Assembly (NCBI RefSeq): GCF_900089605.1
Contig: NZ_LT594324.1
Location: 496,001 to 560,000, forward strand
Direction of reading: 5' to 3'
DNA: 64,000 bases
Origin: Micromonospora narathiwatensis
GTDB lineage: Bacteria > Actinomycetota > Actinomycetes > Mycobacteriales > Micromonosporaceae
Positions 1-8,690 of the stretch are shown here, piece by piece (within the stretch, counting starts at the first letter, position 1; the number at the start of each line of letters is the position of its first letter). The position numbers and the translations under genes were made by a program. A model generated the notes under the pieces. It was not told the DNA's origin. It ran no database searches and worked only from the letters and a program-made list of their open reading frames with translations.

Positions 1-1706
1 GCAGCAACGGGATCGCGATCGGCGCGGAAGGCGCGGCGCGCGACAACAGCATTCTGCTCGGCAATCCGCACTTCATCTGGCACGGCGTCAACCGGTTCTG
101 GCAGGCGCACCTGACCGTGCCCGGCAAGTTGAACGCCGCCGGCGCCGGCCTGCTCGGCACGCCGTTCCTCTCCATCGGCTTCAACGACAAGATCGCGTGG
201 ACGCACACCTGGGCCGCGCCGGTGACGTTCGGCCTGTACGAACTCAAGCTCGCCCCCGGCGACCCGACCTCCTACCTGGTGGACGGGAAGAAGGAGCGGA
301 TGATCCGGACGACCGTGTCGGTCCCGGCCAGGCAGCCGGACGGCAGGTTGGCCGTGGTCACCCGGACGCTCTACGCGACCCGCTTCGGACCGGTGACGAG
401 CAACGCGGCGTCGATGGACCTGCCGTGGACCACCACCTCGGCCTACGCCGTACGGGACGCCAACGCCACCAACATGCGGCTGATGAACACCTCGTTCGGC
501 CTCGCCACCGCGCAGGACACGGCGGGCGTCGTCGACGCGCTCTCCCGTACCCAGGGTCTGCCGATCTTCAACACCCTGGCGGTCGACCGGTCCGGCAACG
601 CGCTGTACGCCGACATCCAGGTGGTCCCGCACGTCACCGACGCGCTCGCGCAGCGCTGCGCCACGCCGCTCGGGCAGTACCTGTTCCACACCGCCGGGCT
701 GGCGCTGCTCAACGGTGCCGACTCGACCTGCGCCTGGGGAGCCGACGCCGACTCGGTCGAGCCGGGGCTGCTCGGGCCGTCCCGGATGCAGCGGCTGGTA
801 CGCCGGGACTACGTGACCAACTCCAACCAGAGCCCGTGGTTGTCCAACCCGCACGCGCCGATCACCGGATACCAGCGGATCCTCGGCGACGCCTACACCG
901 AGCGCACGCCGCGTACCCGGGAGTCGATCCTCAGCGTCGAGGAGGGGCTGGCGGAGGGCGGCTTCACCGCCGCGTCGATGCGGCAGATGCTTTTCGCCAA
1001 CCGGAGCCGGGTCGCCGAACTGGCGGCGGCGGACACCGCCCGGATGTGCGCCGCGTTCCCCGGCGGGCTGGCGCCCTCGGCCGGCGGACCGGTCGACGTC
1101 ACCGGGGCCTGTGGCGCGCTGAGCACCTGGGACCGCACCTACTCGCTGGACAGCCGCGGCTCGCTGCTCTTCGAGCGGTTCGTCATGAAGCTGGTGCCGA
1201 GCGCCCCGGTGCCCGCCTCCCTGCCGTGGCGGGTGCCGTTCGATCCGCAAGCGCCGCTGACCACGCCGAACACGCTCGACACCGGCCGGGCCGACGTGCA
1301 GCGGGCGTTCGGTGACGCCGTCGCGGAGTTGCGCGCGGCGGGCATCCCGCTGGACGCCCGGCTCGCCGATCACCAGACGGTGACCCGGGGCGACCAGCGG
1401 ATCCCGTTGCCCGGCGGATCGTGGCAGATGGGGATCCTGAACGTGGTCCACCCGGTCTGGCATCCGCTGGCGGGCAACGTCGAGGTGGCCACCGGCAGCA
1501 CGTACATCCAGGTGGTGGCGTTCGACGGGAGCGGCTGCCCGAACGTCACCACGCTGCTGGCGTCGTCGCAGTCGGCCGACCCGACCTCGCCGTACTACGC
1601 CGACCAGACGGCGATGTTCTCGGCCGGCCGGTGGGTGCCGAGCCGGTTCTGCGAGGAGTCCAACCTCGCCGCGCCGGCGCTGCGGGTCGTGCACCTGACG
1701 CGGTAG
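1..1706 (+). CDS. Penicillin acylase family Ntn hydrolase, beta-subunit portion (5' end outside window)
   Basis: The gene enters from the left edge. Its reading frame starts at base 3 with Ser-Asn-Gly, the autocatalytic N-terminus of the beta chain in penicillin/cephalosporin/aculeacin acylases; the two preceding bases (gc) fit the usual Gly just before the cut. Counting that Ser as beta-1, a His falls at beta-23 in LLGNPHF, as in cephalosporin and aculeacin acylases. SNQSPWLSNP further on fits the region of the oxyanion Asn. About 567 residues remain, a normal beta-chain length. Members are exported or periplasmic amidases acting on beta-lactams, acyl-homoserine lactones or lipopeptides; the substrate cannot be told from sequence. 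The methionine at 117 is internal and is not the start. Tandem hairpins follow the stop. Confidence 0.9.
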   Translation, partial: SNGIAIGAEGAARDNSILLGNPHFIWHGVNRFWQAHLTVPGKLNAAGAGLLGTPFLSIGFNDKIAWTHTWAAPVTFGLYELKLAPGDPTSYLVDGKKERMIRTTVSVPARQPDGRLAVVTRTLYATRFGPVTSNAASMDLPWTTTSAYAVRDANATNMRLMNTSFGLATAQDTAGVVDALSRTQGLPIFNTLAVDRSGNALYADIQVVPHVTDALAQRCATPLGQYLFHTAGLALLNGADSTCAWGADADSVEPGLLGPSRMQRLVRRDYVTNSNQSPWLSNPHAPITGYQRILGDAYTERTPRTRESILSVEEGLAEGGFTAASMRQMLFANRSRVAELAAADTARMCAAFPGGLAPSAGGPVDVTGACGALSTWDRTYSLDSRGSLLFERFVMKLVPSAPVPASLPWRVPFDPQAPLTTPNTLDTGRADVQRAFGDAVAELRAAGIPLDARLADHQTVTRGDQRIPLPGGSWQMGILNVVHPVWHPLAGNVEVATGSTYIQVVAFDGSGCPNVTTLLASSQSADPTSPYYADQTAMFSAGRWVPSRFCEESNLAAPALRVVHLTR

Positions 1707-1712
1707 TGACGG

Positions 1713-1782
1713 GGTGGAGCCGGGCGGGACACCCCCGGCTCCACCTCGTCCGGCGACGCCGAGGCCGCCACGGGCGTCGCCG
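1713..1782 (+). terminator. Two tandem stem-loops after the acylase gene
   Basis: The first hairpin has a perfect 12-bp stem (1713-1724 with 1734-1745, 9-nt loop) starting six bases after the stop codon. A second 10-bp stem (1751-1760 with 1773-1782) follows directly. No clear U-run is present, as is common for actinobacterial terminators. Confidence 0.7.
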
Positions 1783-2008
1783 CCCGCCAGGAAGTCGTGG
1801 AAAAAATCTTGGTCGCGGGTCGTGACAGATTGGGGTCCCGTGACGCGAGAATGTGCAACAGCGCATCGAGGATCTTCCCCGCATCGATGTCTCGTGCGCC
1901 GTCGTGTCCGGCCACCCGCGCCGGCTGCGGCCAGCCCGTCGTACACCGGCGGGCGCCCGCCGGTCGGCAACCCCCCCGATCGGCAGTCCTAGTGAAAGTA
2001 GGGACTTC
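1783..2008 (+). other. Intergenic leader before the M4 protease
   Basis: This stretch holds no convincing gene. It starts with a purine/AT-richer patch (around 1796-1812), which may belong to the promoter, and ends with a ribosome-binding site-like gaaagtaggga just before the ATG at 2009. I see no recognisable riboswitch or operator. Confidence 0.4.
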
Positions 2009-3544
2009 ATGCGTCGTACCACTCTCCTCGGCGGGCTGGCCACGGCCGCCCTGCTGGCCGCCGCCGGCACCCTGCCGGCCACCGCCTCCGCCGCCCCCGT
2101 CTCCGGCGACGCGTTCACCCGCGCGGTCGCCCAGCTCAAGGCCCGCTCGGGCAGCGGCCTCGTCGCCGACGGCCAGACGTTCACGCTGAAGAACGTGCAG
2201 ACCGACGCGGACGGCACCGAGCACGTCCGGCTCCACCGCTACCAGGACGGCCTGCCCGTCCTCGGTGGCGACACCGTCGTGCACCTGGGCAAGGGCGACA
2301 CCTGGCGGGGCGCCAGCCAGACGCTCGGCGCGGCCCCGACGCGGGGGGCCAAGGCCCGGGTCGGCGCCGCGGCCGCCGCCCGTACCGCGCTCGCCGCCTC
2401 CACCGCCACCAACCGCCGGGTCGACGGCAGCCAGCTCGTCTACGACGCCACCGCGACCGGTACCGCGCTCGCCTACGAGGTCGTCGTCGGCGGTGTGTAC
2501 GCCGACGCCACCCCGAGCGAGCTGCACGTGCTGGTCGACGCCACCACCGGCAAGGTCCGCGACAAGTGGGAGGGCGTGCACGCCGGCACCGGCAACACCT
2601 ACCACTCCGGCACGGTCACCGTCGGCAGCACCCTGTCCGGCAGCACGTACCAGCTCACCGACGGCACCCGGGGCGGGCACAAGACGTACGACCTGAACGG
2701 CGGCACCAGCGGCACCGGCACCCTGGTCACCAGCACCAACAACGTCTTCGGCAACGGCACCCTGTCCAACCGGCAGACCGCCGCCGCCGACGCCGCCTAC
2801 GGGGCGCAGGTGACCTGGGACTACTACAAGAACACGTTCGGCCGTAACGGCATCCGCAACAACGGGGTCGCCGCGTACAGCCGGGTGCACTACAGCACCA
2901 ACTACGCCAACGCCTTCTGGAGCGACTCCTGCTTCTGCATGACCTACGGCGACGGCAGCTCCGGCTGGTACCCGCTCACCTCGCTGGACGTGGCCGGGCA
3001 CGAGATGACGCACGGCGTGACCAGCTACACCGCCGGCCTCGTCTACAGCGGTGAGTCCGGTGGCCTCAACGAGGCCACCAGCGACATCTTCGGCACGCTG
3101 GTCGAGTTCTACGCGAACAACGCGAAGGACCCGGGCGACTACCTGATCGGCGAGAAGCTGCGTACCAGCGGCGTCCCGCTGCGCTACATGGACAAGCCCT
3201 CCAAGGACGGCAAGTCGGCCGACTGCTGGAGCAGCTCCGTCGGCAGCCTCGACGTGCACTACTCCTCCGGCGTGGCGAACCACTTCTTCTACCTGCTCGC
3301 CGTGGGCAGCGGTTCGTCGTCGTACGGCAACAGCCCGACCTGCAACGGCAGCACCGTGACCGGCATCGGCAACGCCAAGGCCGGGGCCATCTGGTACCGC
3401 GCGCTCACCACGTACATGACCTCGCGGACCAACTACGCCGGCGCCCGCACCGCCACCTTGAACGCCGCCAAGGACCTGTACGGCAGCACCAGCACCGAGT
3501 ACAGCCGGGTGGCCGCCGCCTGGTCGGCCGTCTCCGTCAACTGA
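2009..3544 (+). CDS. Secreted thermolysin-like (M4) neutral metalloprotease
   Basis: A 511-aa preproprotein. The ATG at 2009 was chosen because it has a purine-rich RBS and opens a classical signal peptide (RR, hydrophobic core, ATASAAP cleavage region); the frame is open further upstream but lacks this. An FTP/PepSY-like propeptide follows to about residue 200. The catalytic domain has HEMTH at 331-335 with Glu355 in GGLNEATSD, i.e. two His and a Glu zinc ligands spaced exactly as in thermolysin (His142/His146/Glu166), Glu332 as general base, and a later DVHYSSGVAN segment matching the thermolysin His231 region. It should be an extracellular zinc endopeptidase matured by propeptide removal. 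A strong hairpin follows the stop. Confidence 0.95.
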   Translation: MRRTTLLGGLATAALLAAAGTLPATASAAPVSGDAFTRAVAQLKARSGSGLVADGQTFTLKNVQTDADGTEHVRLHRYQDGLPVLGGDTVVHLGKGDTWRGASQTLGAAPTRGAKARVGAAAAARTALAASTATNRRVDGSQLVYDATATGTALAYEVVVGGVYADATPSELHVLVDATTGKVRDKWEGVHAGTGNTYHSGTVTVGSTLSGSTYQLTDGTRGGHKTYDLNGGTSGTGTLVTSTNNVFGNGTLSNRQTAAADAAYGAQVTWDYYKNTFGRNGIRNNGVAAYSRVHYSTNYANAFWSDSCFCMTYGDGSSGWYPLTSLDVAGHEMTHGVTSYTAGLVYSGESGGLNEATSDIFGTLVEFYANNAKDPGDYLIGEKLRTSGVPLRYMDKPSKDGKSADCWSSSVGSLDVHYSSGVANHFFYLLAVGSGSSSYGNSPTCNGSTVTGIGNAKAGAIWYRALTTYMTSRTNYAGARTATLNAAKDLYGSTSTEYSRVAAAWSAVSVN

Positions 3545-3554
3545 TCAGCCGATG

Positions 3555-3586
3555 CCGCGCCCCGGGGGTTCGCCTCCGGGGCGCGG
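3555..3586 (+). terminator. Terminator hairpin after M4 protease
   Basis: Perfect 11-bp GC stem (3555-3565 with 3576-3586) around a 10-nt loop, ten bases after the protease stop. Confidence 0.75.
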
Positions 3587-3595
3587 TCGCGCCAG

Positions 3596-3645
3596 GTCGG
3601 CGAGGTGGCGACAACCCGCCGCCGGGATGCCGCCACCTCGCCGAC
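3596..3645 (-). terminator. Terminator hairpin after the RibD-like reductase gene
   Basis: Perfect 15-bp inverted repeat (3596-3610 with 3631-3645, 20-nt loop) lying five bases beyond the stop of the leftward reductase gene. With the neighbouring hairpin it separates two convergent genes. Confidence 0.7.
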
Positions 3646-3650
3646 CCACG

Positions 3651-4436
3651 TCAGGCCGCGGGGGCAGCACCGCCCGGCGGCGCGTCGCCCGGGTCGCGGG
3701 CGTAGCGGAGCAGCAGTACGCCGTCCTCGGCGGTGAGCACGTGGCGCAGCGGAAGCCGGCGTGGCGGGCTGCCGTCCCCGGCGGTGATCCGGCCGGGGCC
3801 GGCCCCGGCGAGCAGCGGCGCCACGGTCAGGCACAGCTCGTCCACCAGGTCGGCGGCGGTGAGCGCGCCGAACAGTTGCGGACCGCCCTCGCAGAGCAAC
3901 TGCCCGATACCCCGGCGGCGCAGCTCGGCCAGGCCGACGGCGAGATCCACCCGATCCTCGCCGCAGCGGACCAGGTCGGCCACCTCGGTCAGGCCGGGTG
4001 GTGGCTGCGCGGCGGCCCGGGTGAGCACCACCGGTCGGACGGGCGCGTCGGCGAAGGCCGCCTGGGCCGGGTCCAGGTCGAGCGAGGCGGAGACCACCAC
4101 CAGGGTCGGATACCCGGCCAGGCCGTGCTTGCGGCGCCAGGCCCGGCGCGCCTCGTCCAACCGGACCGCCCGGTAGCCCTCATGGCGCAGCGTGCCGGCG
4201 GCCACCACGAGCCCGTCGCAGAGCATCCGCAGCAGGCCGAAGACCCGCTTGTCCGGCTCGCCGGAGAGTCCGGCGGAGTAGCCGTCCAGGGCGACCGCGC
4301 CGTCGGCGCTGGCCACGAAGTTCATCCGCAGGTGGGGCCGGTCGGCGCGGCCGTAGAGCGCGGCCAGCTCCGGGTCGGTCAGCGGCCCGGTCGCGGGCGT
4401 CGGCCAGATCCGCGCGATCGGCGTACCGGCGCTCAT
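3651..4436 (-). CDS. Pyrimidine reductase / RibD C-terminal domain protein
   Basis: 261 aa. It matches the RibD C-terminal (DHFR-like fold) NADPH-dependent reductase family used in riboflavin and related pathways: an N-terminal MNFVASADGAVALDG substrate segment, VVAAGTLRHEGY, and a C-terminal LLCEGGPQLFGAL nucleotide-binding motif. There is no deaminase domain, so it is a stand-alone reductase; actinomycetes often carry such paralogues outside the rib operon. The ATG at 4436 overlaps the TGA of the upstream 39-aa gene (ATGA), so the two are translationally coupled and this start is secure. The exact substrate is not known. Confidence 0.85.
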   Translation of the reverse strand: MSAGTPIARIWPTPATGPLTDPELAALYGRADRPHLRMNFVASADGAVALDGYSAGLSGEPDKRVFGLLRMLCDGLVVAAGTLRHEGYRAVRLDEARRAWRRKHGLAGYPTLVVVSASLDLDPAQAAFADAPVRPVVLTRAAAQPPPGLTEVADLVRCGEDRVDLAVGLAELRRRGIGQLLCEGGPQLFGALTAADLVDELCLTVAPLLAGAGPGRITAGDGSPPRRLPLRHVLTAEDGVLLLRYARDPGDAPPGGAAPAA

Positions 4437-4552
4437 TCGCCGGCCGGACCGGTGACCGGCGGGGTCGGTTCGGGGGTACGGTGCTGGCAGTCGCACCACT
4501 TCCGGCCTGGACAGTCGTCGTGCCGTCGTTCCCGGCACGCTCGGCAGATCAT
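4433..4552 (-). CDS. 39-aa cysteine-rich microprotein (zinc-knuckle-like) coupled to the reductase
   Basis: A 40-codon ORF (ATG at 4552, TGA at 4433) just upstream of and overlapping the reductase start by four bases. The peptide begins MICRACRERRHDDCPG and continues KWCDCQH, so Cys3, Cys6, Cys14, Cys20, Cys22 and His24 lie within 22 residues, followed by a Pro/Thr tail. Clustered CxxC and CxC/CxH pairs suggest zinc or another metal centre. Similar tiny ORFs are, to my recollection, found in related actinomycetes, but I know of no assigned function. It starts 34 bp from the divergent pRiA4b-like gene, so its promoter must be in that gap. It may be an accessory factor of the reductase; this is inference from gene overlap. 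Confidence 0.72.
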   Translation of the reverse strand: MICRACRERRHDDCPGRKWCDCQHRTPEPTPPVTGPAGE

Positions 4553-4586
4553 GCTGGCAGCCTAGTGCCGAGGAGGATGGGGCAGC

Positions 4587-5132
4587 ATGCCGCGTCAGAT
4601 CTTCCAGCTGAAGGTTTCCCTGGCCGGGGTACGCCCGCCGGTGTGGCGGCGGGTGCTGGTCCCGGGCGGCTACACCCTGGACCGGCTGCACCGGGTGTTG
4701 CAGCACGCGATGGGCTGGCGGGACTGCCACCTGCACTCGTTCGAGATCGACGGCCTGCAGTACGGCGAGCCCGACCCGGACGGCGAGCTGGCGCTCCGCG
4801 ACGAGCTGGACGTCCGGATGGACGCGGTGGTGGGCAAGGGCAGCCGGTTCCGTTACACCTACGACTTCGGCGACTGGTGGGAGCACGACCTGGTGGTGGA
4901 GGACGCCTGCACCGCCGACCCGGACGAGCGCTACCCGTCCTGCCTGTACGGGGAGCGGGCCTGCCCGCCGGAGGGGGTCGGTGGACCGTCCGGGTACGCC
5001 GTTCTGCTCGCCGCGCTCGCCGACCCGGCCCACCGGGAGCACCGGGCGATGCGGGAGTGGGCCGGCCCCGGCTTCGACCCGGACGCCTACGACGCCACCC
5101 GGGCCACCACCCTGCTGCGCCGCTTCTGCTGA
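4587..5132 (+). CDS. Plasmid pRiA4b ORF-3-like family protein
   Basis: 181 aa, matching the pRiA4b ORF-3 (PRiA4_ORF3) family along its whole length: the opening QIFQLKVSLAGVRPPVWRRV, then LHSFEIDGLQYG, the acidic/aromatic YDFGDWWEHDL signature and a C-terminal FDPDAYD. The family is widespread on plasmids, beside IS1096-like elements and on chromosomes; its biochemical role is not established. An aggagg-like RBS lies 12-18 bases before the ATG. No transposase is nearby, so there is no local evidence of a mobile element. Confidence 0.85.
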   Translation: MPRQIFQLKVSLAGVRPPVWRRVLVPGGYTLDRLHRVLQHAMGWRDCHLHSFEIDGLQYGEPDPDGELALRDELDVRMDAVVGKGSRFRYTYDFGDWWEHDLVVEDACTADPDERYPSCLYGERACPPEGVGGPSGYAVLLAALADPAHREHRAMREWAGPGFDPDAYDATRATTLLRRFC

Positions 5133-5171
5133 TCGCGCCGCCGACGCCCTGAGATCGGCGCGGTAACGATC

Positions 5172-5185
5172 TGGGAACGCTCCCA
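5172..5185. promoter_or_regulatory. CebR operator 1 upstream of cebE
   Basis: TGGGAACGCTCCCA is a 14-bp palindrome with one mismatch to TGGGAGCGCTCCCA, the established CebR site of Streptomyces. It lies just upstream of the -35 element of the ceb operon. Confidence 0.88.
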
Positions 5186-5193
5186 TAGGTCTA

Positions 5194-5222
5194 TTGACAC
5201 CCCTGTCACCTGGCGGCAATCT
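5194..5222 (+). promoter_or_regulatory. Promoter of the ceb operon
   Basis: A TTGACA -35 hexamer (5194-5199) and a weak CAATCT -10 (5217-5222) are 17 bp apart. CebR boxes flank the promoter on both sides, and the second begins two bases after the -10, where a bound repressor would block RNA polymerase. Confidence 0.6.
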
Positions 5223-5224
5223 CA

Positions 5225-5238
5225 TGGGAGCGCTCCCG
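5225..5238. promoter_or_regulatory. CebR operator 2 upstream of cebE
   Basis: TGGGAGCGCTCCCG matches the CebR consensus at 13 of 14 positions. It is identical to the box at 18755 before the GH9 cellulase, including flanking CAT and CG. Confidence 0.9.
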
Positions 5239-5371
5239 CGAGTGGTCTGGATCTCATCTCCGCCCGCTCCCGGGTCGCCGCCGGTGACCCCCTTCAGGTC
5301 GATGGTGGCGAGACGCGCGACAGGCACCCCCCACCACACGACACAGCCTCACCACCGAAAGAGGGGTTCGG

Positions 5372-6682
5372 ATGAGCGTCCCAATCCGCCGTCGTCGACT
5401 CGCGGCCATCGCGCTCGCGTCCGTGACGGTGCTCGCCACCGCCACCGCCTGCGGCGACGACTCGTCGGGCAGCAGCAGTGACGGCCCAATCACCCTGGTC
5501 GTCGACGTCTTCGGCGACCAGGGCTTCGGCTACGAAGAGCTCTACAAGCAGTACGAGGCGGACCACTCGAACATCAAGATCCAGGAGCGGGGCAAGGGCC
5601 TCGGCCTCGGGGACTACAACACCCGGCTGACCCAGCAGATCACCGCCGGGTCCGGTGCCGGCGACGTGGTGGCCCTGGAAGAGGGCACCATCGTGCAGTA
5701 CTACGCGCAGACCGACAAGTTCCAGAACCTCGCGGACTACGGCGCGAACGACCTGAAGGGCAACTTCCTGCCGTGGAAGTGGGAGGCGGGCACCACGCCG
5801 GACGGCAAGGTGCTCGGCCTCGGCACCGACGTCGGCTCGATGGCGCTCTGCTACCGCAGTGACCTGTTCAAGGCCGCCGGCCTGCCCACCGACCGCGAGC
5901 AGGTCGCCGCCCTCTGGCCGAGCTGGGACGAGTTCATCGCCACCGGCCAGAGGTTCGCCGCCGCCGACAAGAAGCACAAGTTCGTCGACTCGGCGACCAA
6001 CTTCTACAACGTGGTGCTGATGCAGAAGGCGGGCGACGGCACCGGCTACACCTACTACGACAAGAGCAACAAGCTGGTCATCGGCGATAACCCGGACATC
6101 AAGGCGGCGTACGACCTCACCACCAAGATGATCGCGGCGGGGCTGTCGAACAACCTCCAGTCGTTCTCCAACGAGTGGAACGCCGGTTTCAAGAACGGCA
6201 CCTTCGCCACCATCGCCTGCCCGGCCTGGATGACCGGTGTGATCAAGGGCAACGCCGGTGACTCGGCGGCCGGCAAGTGGGACATCGCCAAGGCCCCCGG
6301 CAACGGCGGCAACTGGGGCGGCTCCTGGCTGGCCGTGCCGAAGTCGAGCAAGCACCCCAAGGAGGCCGCTGAGCTGGCCAAGTTCCTGACCAGCGCCAAG
6401 GGTCAGGTCGAGGCGTTCAAGAAGGTCGGCAACCTGCCCTCCTCGCCGCAGGCCCTGTCCGACCCGGCCGTCGCCGCCGCGAGCAACGACTATTTCAGCA
6501 ACGCCCCGACCGGCACCATCTTCGCCGCCGGCGCCACCTCGCTGAAGCCGGTCTACCTCGGCCCGAAGAACAACGCCGTCCGCACCGAGGTGGAGAACAC
6601 CCTGCGCGCCATCGAGCAGGGCAAGTCCGCCGAGGAGCAGTGGCAGGCCGCGCTGAAGAACGGTGAGGCCGCCGGCAAGTGA
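5372..6682 (+). CDS. cebE: Cello-oligosaccharide ABC transporter substrate-binding lipoprotein
   Basis: 436 aa, extracellular solute-binding protein family 1. The N-terminus is a lipoprotein signal peptide (four Arg, hydrophobic core, LATATAC) with Cys27 as the probable lipidated residue, followed by a Ser/Gly-rich linker. The remainder resembles CebE-type sugar-binding proteins, with aromatic sugar-contact motifs such as SWDEF and GNWGGSW. An aaagagg RBS precedes the ATG. The assignment to cellobiose/cellotriose rests mainly on context: CebR boxes in the promoter, cebFG-like permeases and a GH1 beta-glucosidase downstream, and a LacI-type regulator at the end. The ATPase (MsiK in Streptomyces) is not in the window. 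Confidence 0.88.
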   Translation: MSVPIRRRRLAAIALASVTVLATATACGDDSSGSSSDGPITLVVDVFGDQGFGYEELYKQYEADHSNIKIQERGKGLGLGDYNTRLTQQITAGSGAGDVVALEEGTIVQYYAQTDKFQNLADYGANDLKGNFLPWKWEAGTTPDGKVLGLGTDVGSMALCYRSDLFKAAGLPTDREQVAALWPSWDEFIATGQRFAAADKKHKFVDSATNFYNVVLMQKAGDGTGYTYYDKSNKLVIGDNPDIKAAYDLTTKMIAAGLSNNLQSFSNEWNAGFKNGTFATIACPAWMTGVIKGNAGDSAAGKWDIAKAPGNGGNWGGSWLAVPKSSKHPKEAAELAKFLTSAKGQVEAFKKVGNLPSSPQALSDPAVAAASNDYFSNAPTGTIFAAGATSLKPVYLGPKNNAVRTEVENTLRAIEQGKSAEEQWQAALKNGEAAGK

Positions 6683-6696
6683 TCCGGCCGCCCCGG

Positions 6697-6740
6697 CCGC
6701 GGGTGGCGTCGACAGCCCTGGCTGTCGGCGCCACCCGCGG
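6697..6740 (+). terminator. Intercistronic stem-loop between cebE and cebF
   Basis: A 12-bp GC arm (6697-6708 with 6729-6740) continues, after one mismatch, into a CGACAGCC/GGCTGTCG stem, giving about 20 bp with a tiny loop. It lies 14 bases after the cebE stop. Such structures commonly attenuate or protect transcripts so that the binding protein is made in excess over the permeases. Confidence 0.75.
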
Positions 6741-6803
6741 TGCCCGGAGAGCCCGGCGCCGCCCGTGTGGGCGGGTGGCGCCGGCCGAGGAGAAGGACTC
6801 CCC

Positions 6804-7784
6804 ATGAGCCTCGACCTGCACGCCCCGGCGCCTCCCGGACGGGGACCGGCCAGCGCCGGCCGCCCCGTACACCGTCGCCGCGCCTCACTCACCCGGCTGG
6901 ACCTGAAGTACTCGCCCTACCTCTACGTCCTGCCGTTCTTCGTGATCTTCGCGGTGTTCAGCCTGTACCCGATCGTGTACACGGTCTGGATCGCGCTGAC
7001 CGACCGGTCGCCGCTGAACCCGACGATCTCCTTCGTCGGCCTCGACAACTTCGTCGAGCTGATCACCGATGACCCGAAGTTCTGGAACGCCGTCGTCAAC
7101 ACCTTCGGCATGTTCGTGCTCTCCACCGTGCCGCAGCTGTTGCTGGCGCTGATGCTGGCCAACGCGTTGAACCGGAAGCTGCGCGGACAGACCTTCTTCC
7201 GGATGGCCATCGCGATGCCGATCATCACCTCGACCGCGGTGGTCGCGCTCGTCTTCTCGATGATCTACGCGAGGGAATTCGGCCTGATCAACTGGTTGCT
7301 CGACACCGTCGGCCTGGACAAGATCGACTGGCGGGCCAACCGGTACGCCTCCTGGTTCGCCATCTCGACCATGGTCGACTGGCGGTGGGTCGGCTACAAC
7401 GCCCTGATCTATCTGGCCGCCATGCAGTCCATCAGCAAGGACATGTACGAGGCGGCGGCACTGGACGGTGCCTCCCGCCGCCGCCAGTTCTGGTCGATCA
7501 CCGTCCCGCAGCTCCGCCCGACGATCATCTTCACGCTGATCATCTCGACCATCGGCGGGTTGCAGCTCTTCACCGAGCCGCTGCTGTTCACCAGCGGCGC
7601 CGGCGGCATCTCCGGCGGCTCGGAGGGCCAGTACCAGACCATCACGATGTATCTGCTCGACGTGATGAACCAACGCTTCCGGTGGGGCTACGCCGGCGCG
7701 GTCGCGCTCGTGCTCTTCCTGCTCATCGCGCTGATGTCGACGGTGAACTACCTGCTGGCCCGTCGCATCAGCTCAGACAAGTGA
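6804..7784 (+). CDS. cebF: Cello-oligosaccharide ABC transporter permease (MalF type)
   Basis: 326 aa inner-membrane permease. The ATG at 6804 follows a gaggagaagga RBS; the longer in-frame extension would run back through the cebE tail and the hairpin and is rejected. About six membrane segments are evident, starting at YLYVLPFFVIFAVFSLYPIV, and the EAAxxDGA-x9-I-x-LP coupling loop of sugar permeases is present as EAAALDGASRRRQF. It should pair with CebG to form the channel and dock to an ATPase encoded elsewhere. It is separated from cebG by 9 bp. Confidence 0.88.
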   Translation: MSLDLHAPAPPGRGPASAGRPVHRRRASLTRLDLKYSPYLYVLPFFVIFAVFSLYPIVYTVWIALTDRSPLNPTISFVGLDNFVELITDDPKFWNAVVNTFGMFVLSTVPQLLLALMLANALNRKLRGQTFFRMAIAMPIITSTAVVALVFSMIYAREFGLINWLLDTVGLDKIDWRANRYASWFAISTMVDWRWVGYNALIYLAAMQSISKDMYEAAALDGASRRRQFWSITVPQLRPTIIFTLIISTIGGLQLFTEPLLFTSGAGGISGGSEGQYQTITMYLLDVMNQRFRWGYAGAVALVLFLLIALMSTVNYLLARRISSDK

Positions 7785-7793
7785 GGTGACGAG

Positions 7794-8690
7794 ATGACGA
7801 CCACCACGCACCGCCCCCCCGCCCGGCCATCGGCCCCGGTGCGCGCCAGCCACCAGGCGGCGCGGCTCTGGCGGGCCAGCCCGCTGACCATGGTCGGGCT
7901 GATCCTCGGGGTGATCCTGTCGCTCTTCCCGTTCTACTGGATGATCGTGATCGCCTCGCGTACCAACGACGCGGCCAACTCCTGGCCGCCGCCGTTCCTG
8001 CCCGGCGGCAATCTCGGCGAGAACATCCAGCGGGTGCTCGACAACGGCGACGCCAACATCGTCAAGGGCCTGCTGAACTCGTTCCTGGTCTCCGGCACGA
8101 TCACCGTGGCCACGGTCTTCTTCGGCTCCCTGGCGGGATTCGCCTTCGCCAAGCTCCGCTTCCGGGGCAAGAACGCGCTGCTGCTGATCATCCTGGCCTC
8201 GATGATGGTGCCCATCCAGCTCGGCGTGCTGCCGCTGTACATCCTGATGGCGAAGCTCGAATGGCTGAACACCATGCCCTCGGTGACCGTGCCGTTCCTG
8301 ATCGGCGGCTTCGGCATCTTCATGATGCGCCAGTACGCCGAGCAGGCCGTCCCGAACGAGTTGATCGAGGCGGCCCGGGTCGACGGCTGCTCGACCTGGG
8401 GGGTGTACTGGCACGTGGTGGCGCCGGCCCTGCGGCCCGCCGCCGCGGTGCTCGGCCTGCTCACCTTCATGGACCAGTGGAACCAGTTCTTCTGGCCCTT
8501 CGTGGTGCTGGCCGACCCGGCCAACCCGACCGTCCAGATCTCCCTGCGTAGCCTGAACACCGCCTACTTCGCGGACAACTCGCAGATCTTCGCCGGTACG
8601 TTGATCGCGACCCTGCCCCTGTTCATCGTGTTCGTCCTGTTCGGCCGCCAGATCATCGGCGGAATCATGGAAGGCGCCGTCAAGTCGTGA
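7794..8690 (+). CDS. cebG: Cello-oligosaccharide ABC transporter permease (MalG type)
   Basis: 298 aa, binding-protein-dependent inner-membrane permease. Multiple hydrophobic helices begin with a long segment near residue 33, and the EAA loop is present as [15 protein letters not shown], the surface that contacts the ATPase. The ATG lies 9 bp after the cebF stop with a gaggtgacgag RBS. Its stop overlaps the bglC GTG by four bases (GTGA), which ties uptake and hydrolysis together translationally. Confidence 0.88.
   Translation: MTTTTHRPPARPSAPVRASHQAARLWRASPLTMVGLILGVILSLFPFYWMIVIASRTNDAANSWPPPFLPGGNLGENIQRVLDNGDANIVKGLLNSFLVSGTITVATVFFGSLAGFAFAKLRFRGKNALLLIILASMMVPIQLGVLPLYILMAKLEWLNTMPSVTVPFLIGGFGIFMMRQYAEQAVPNELIEAARVDGCSTWGVYWHVVAPALRPAAAVLGLLTFMDQWNQFFWPFVVLADPANPTVQISLRSLNTAYFADNSQIFAGTLIATLPLFIVFVLFGRQIIGGIMEGAVKS

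Noticed and set aside
4587..5132. Mobile element suggested by the pRiA4b ORF-3-like gene
   Set aside because: No transposase, terminal inverted repeats or target duplication is seen; the family is also common on chromosomes.
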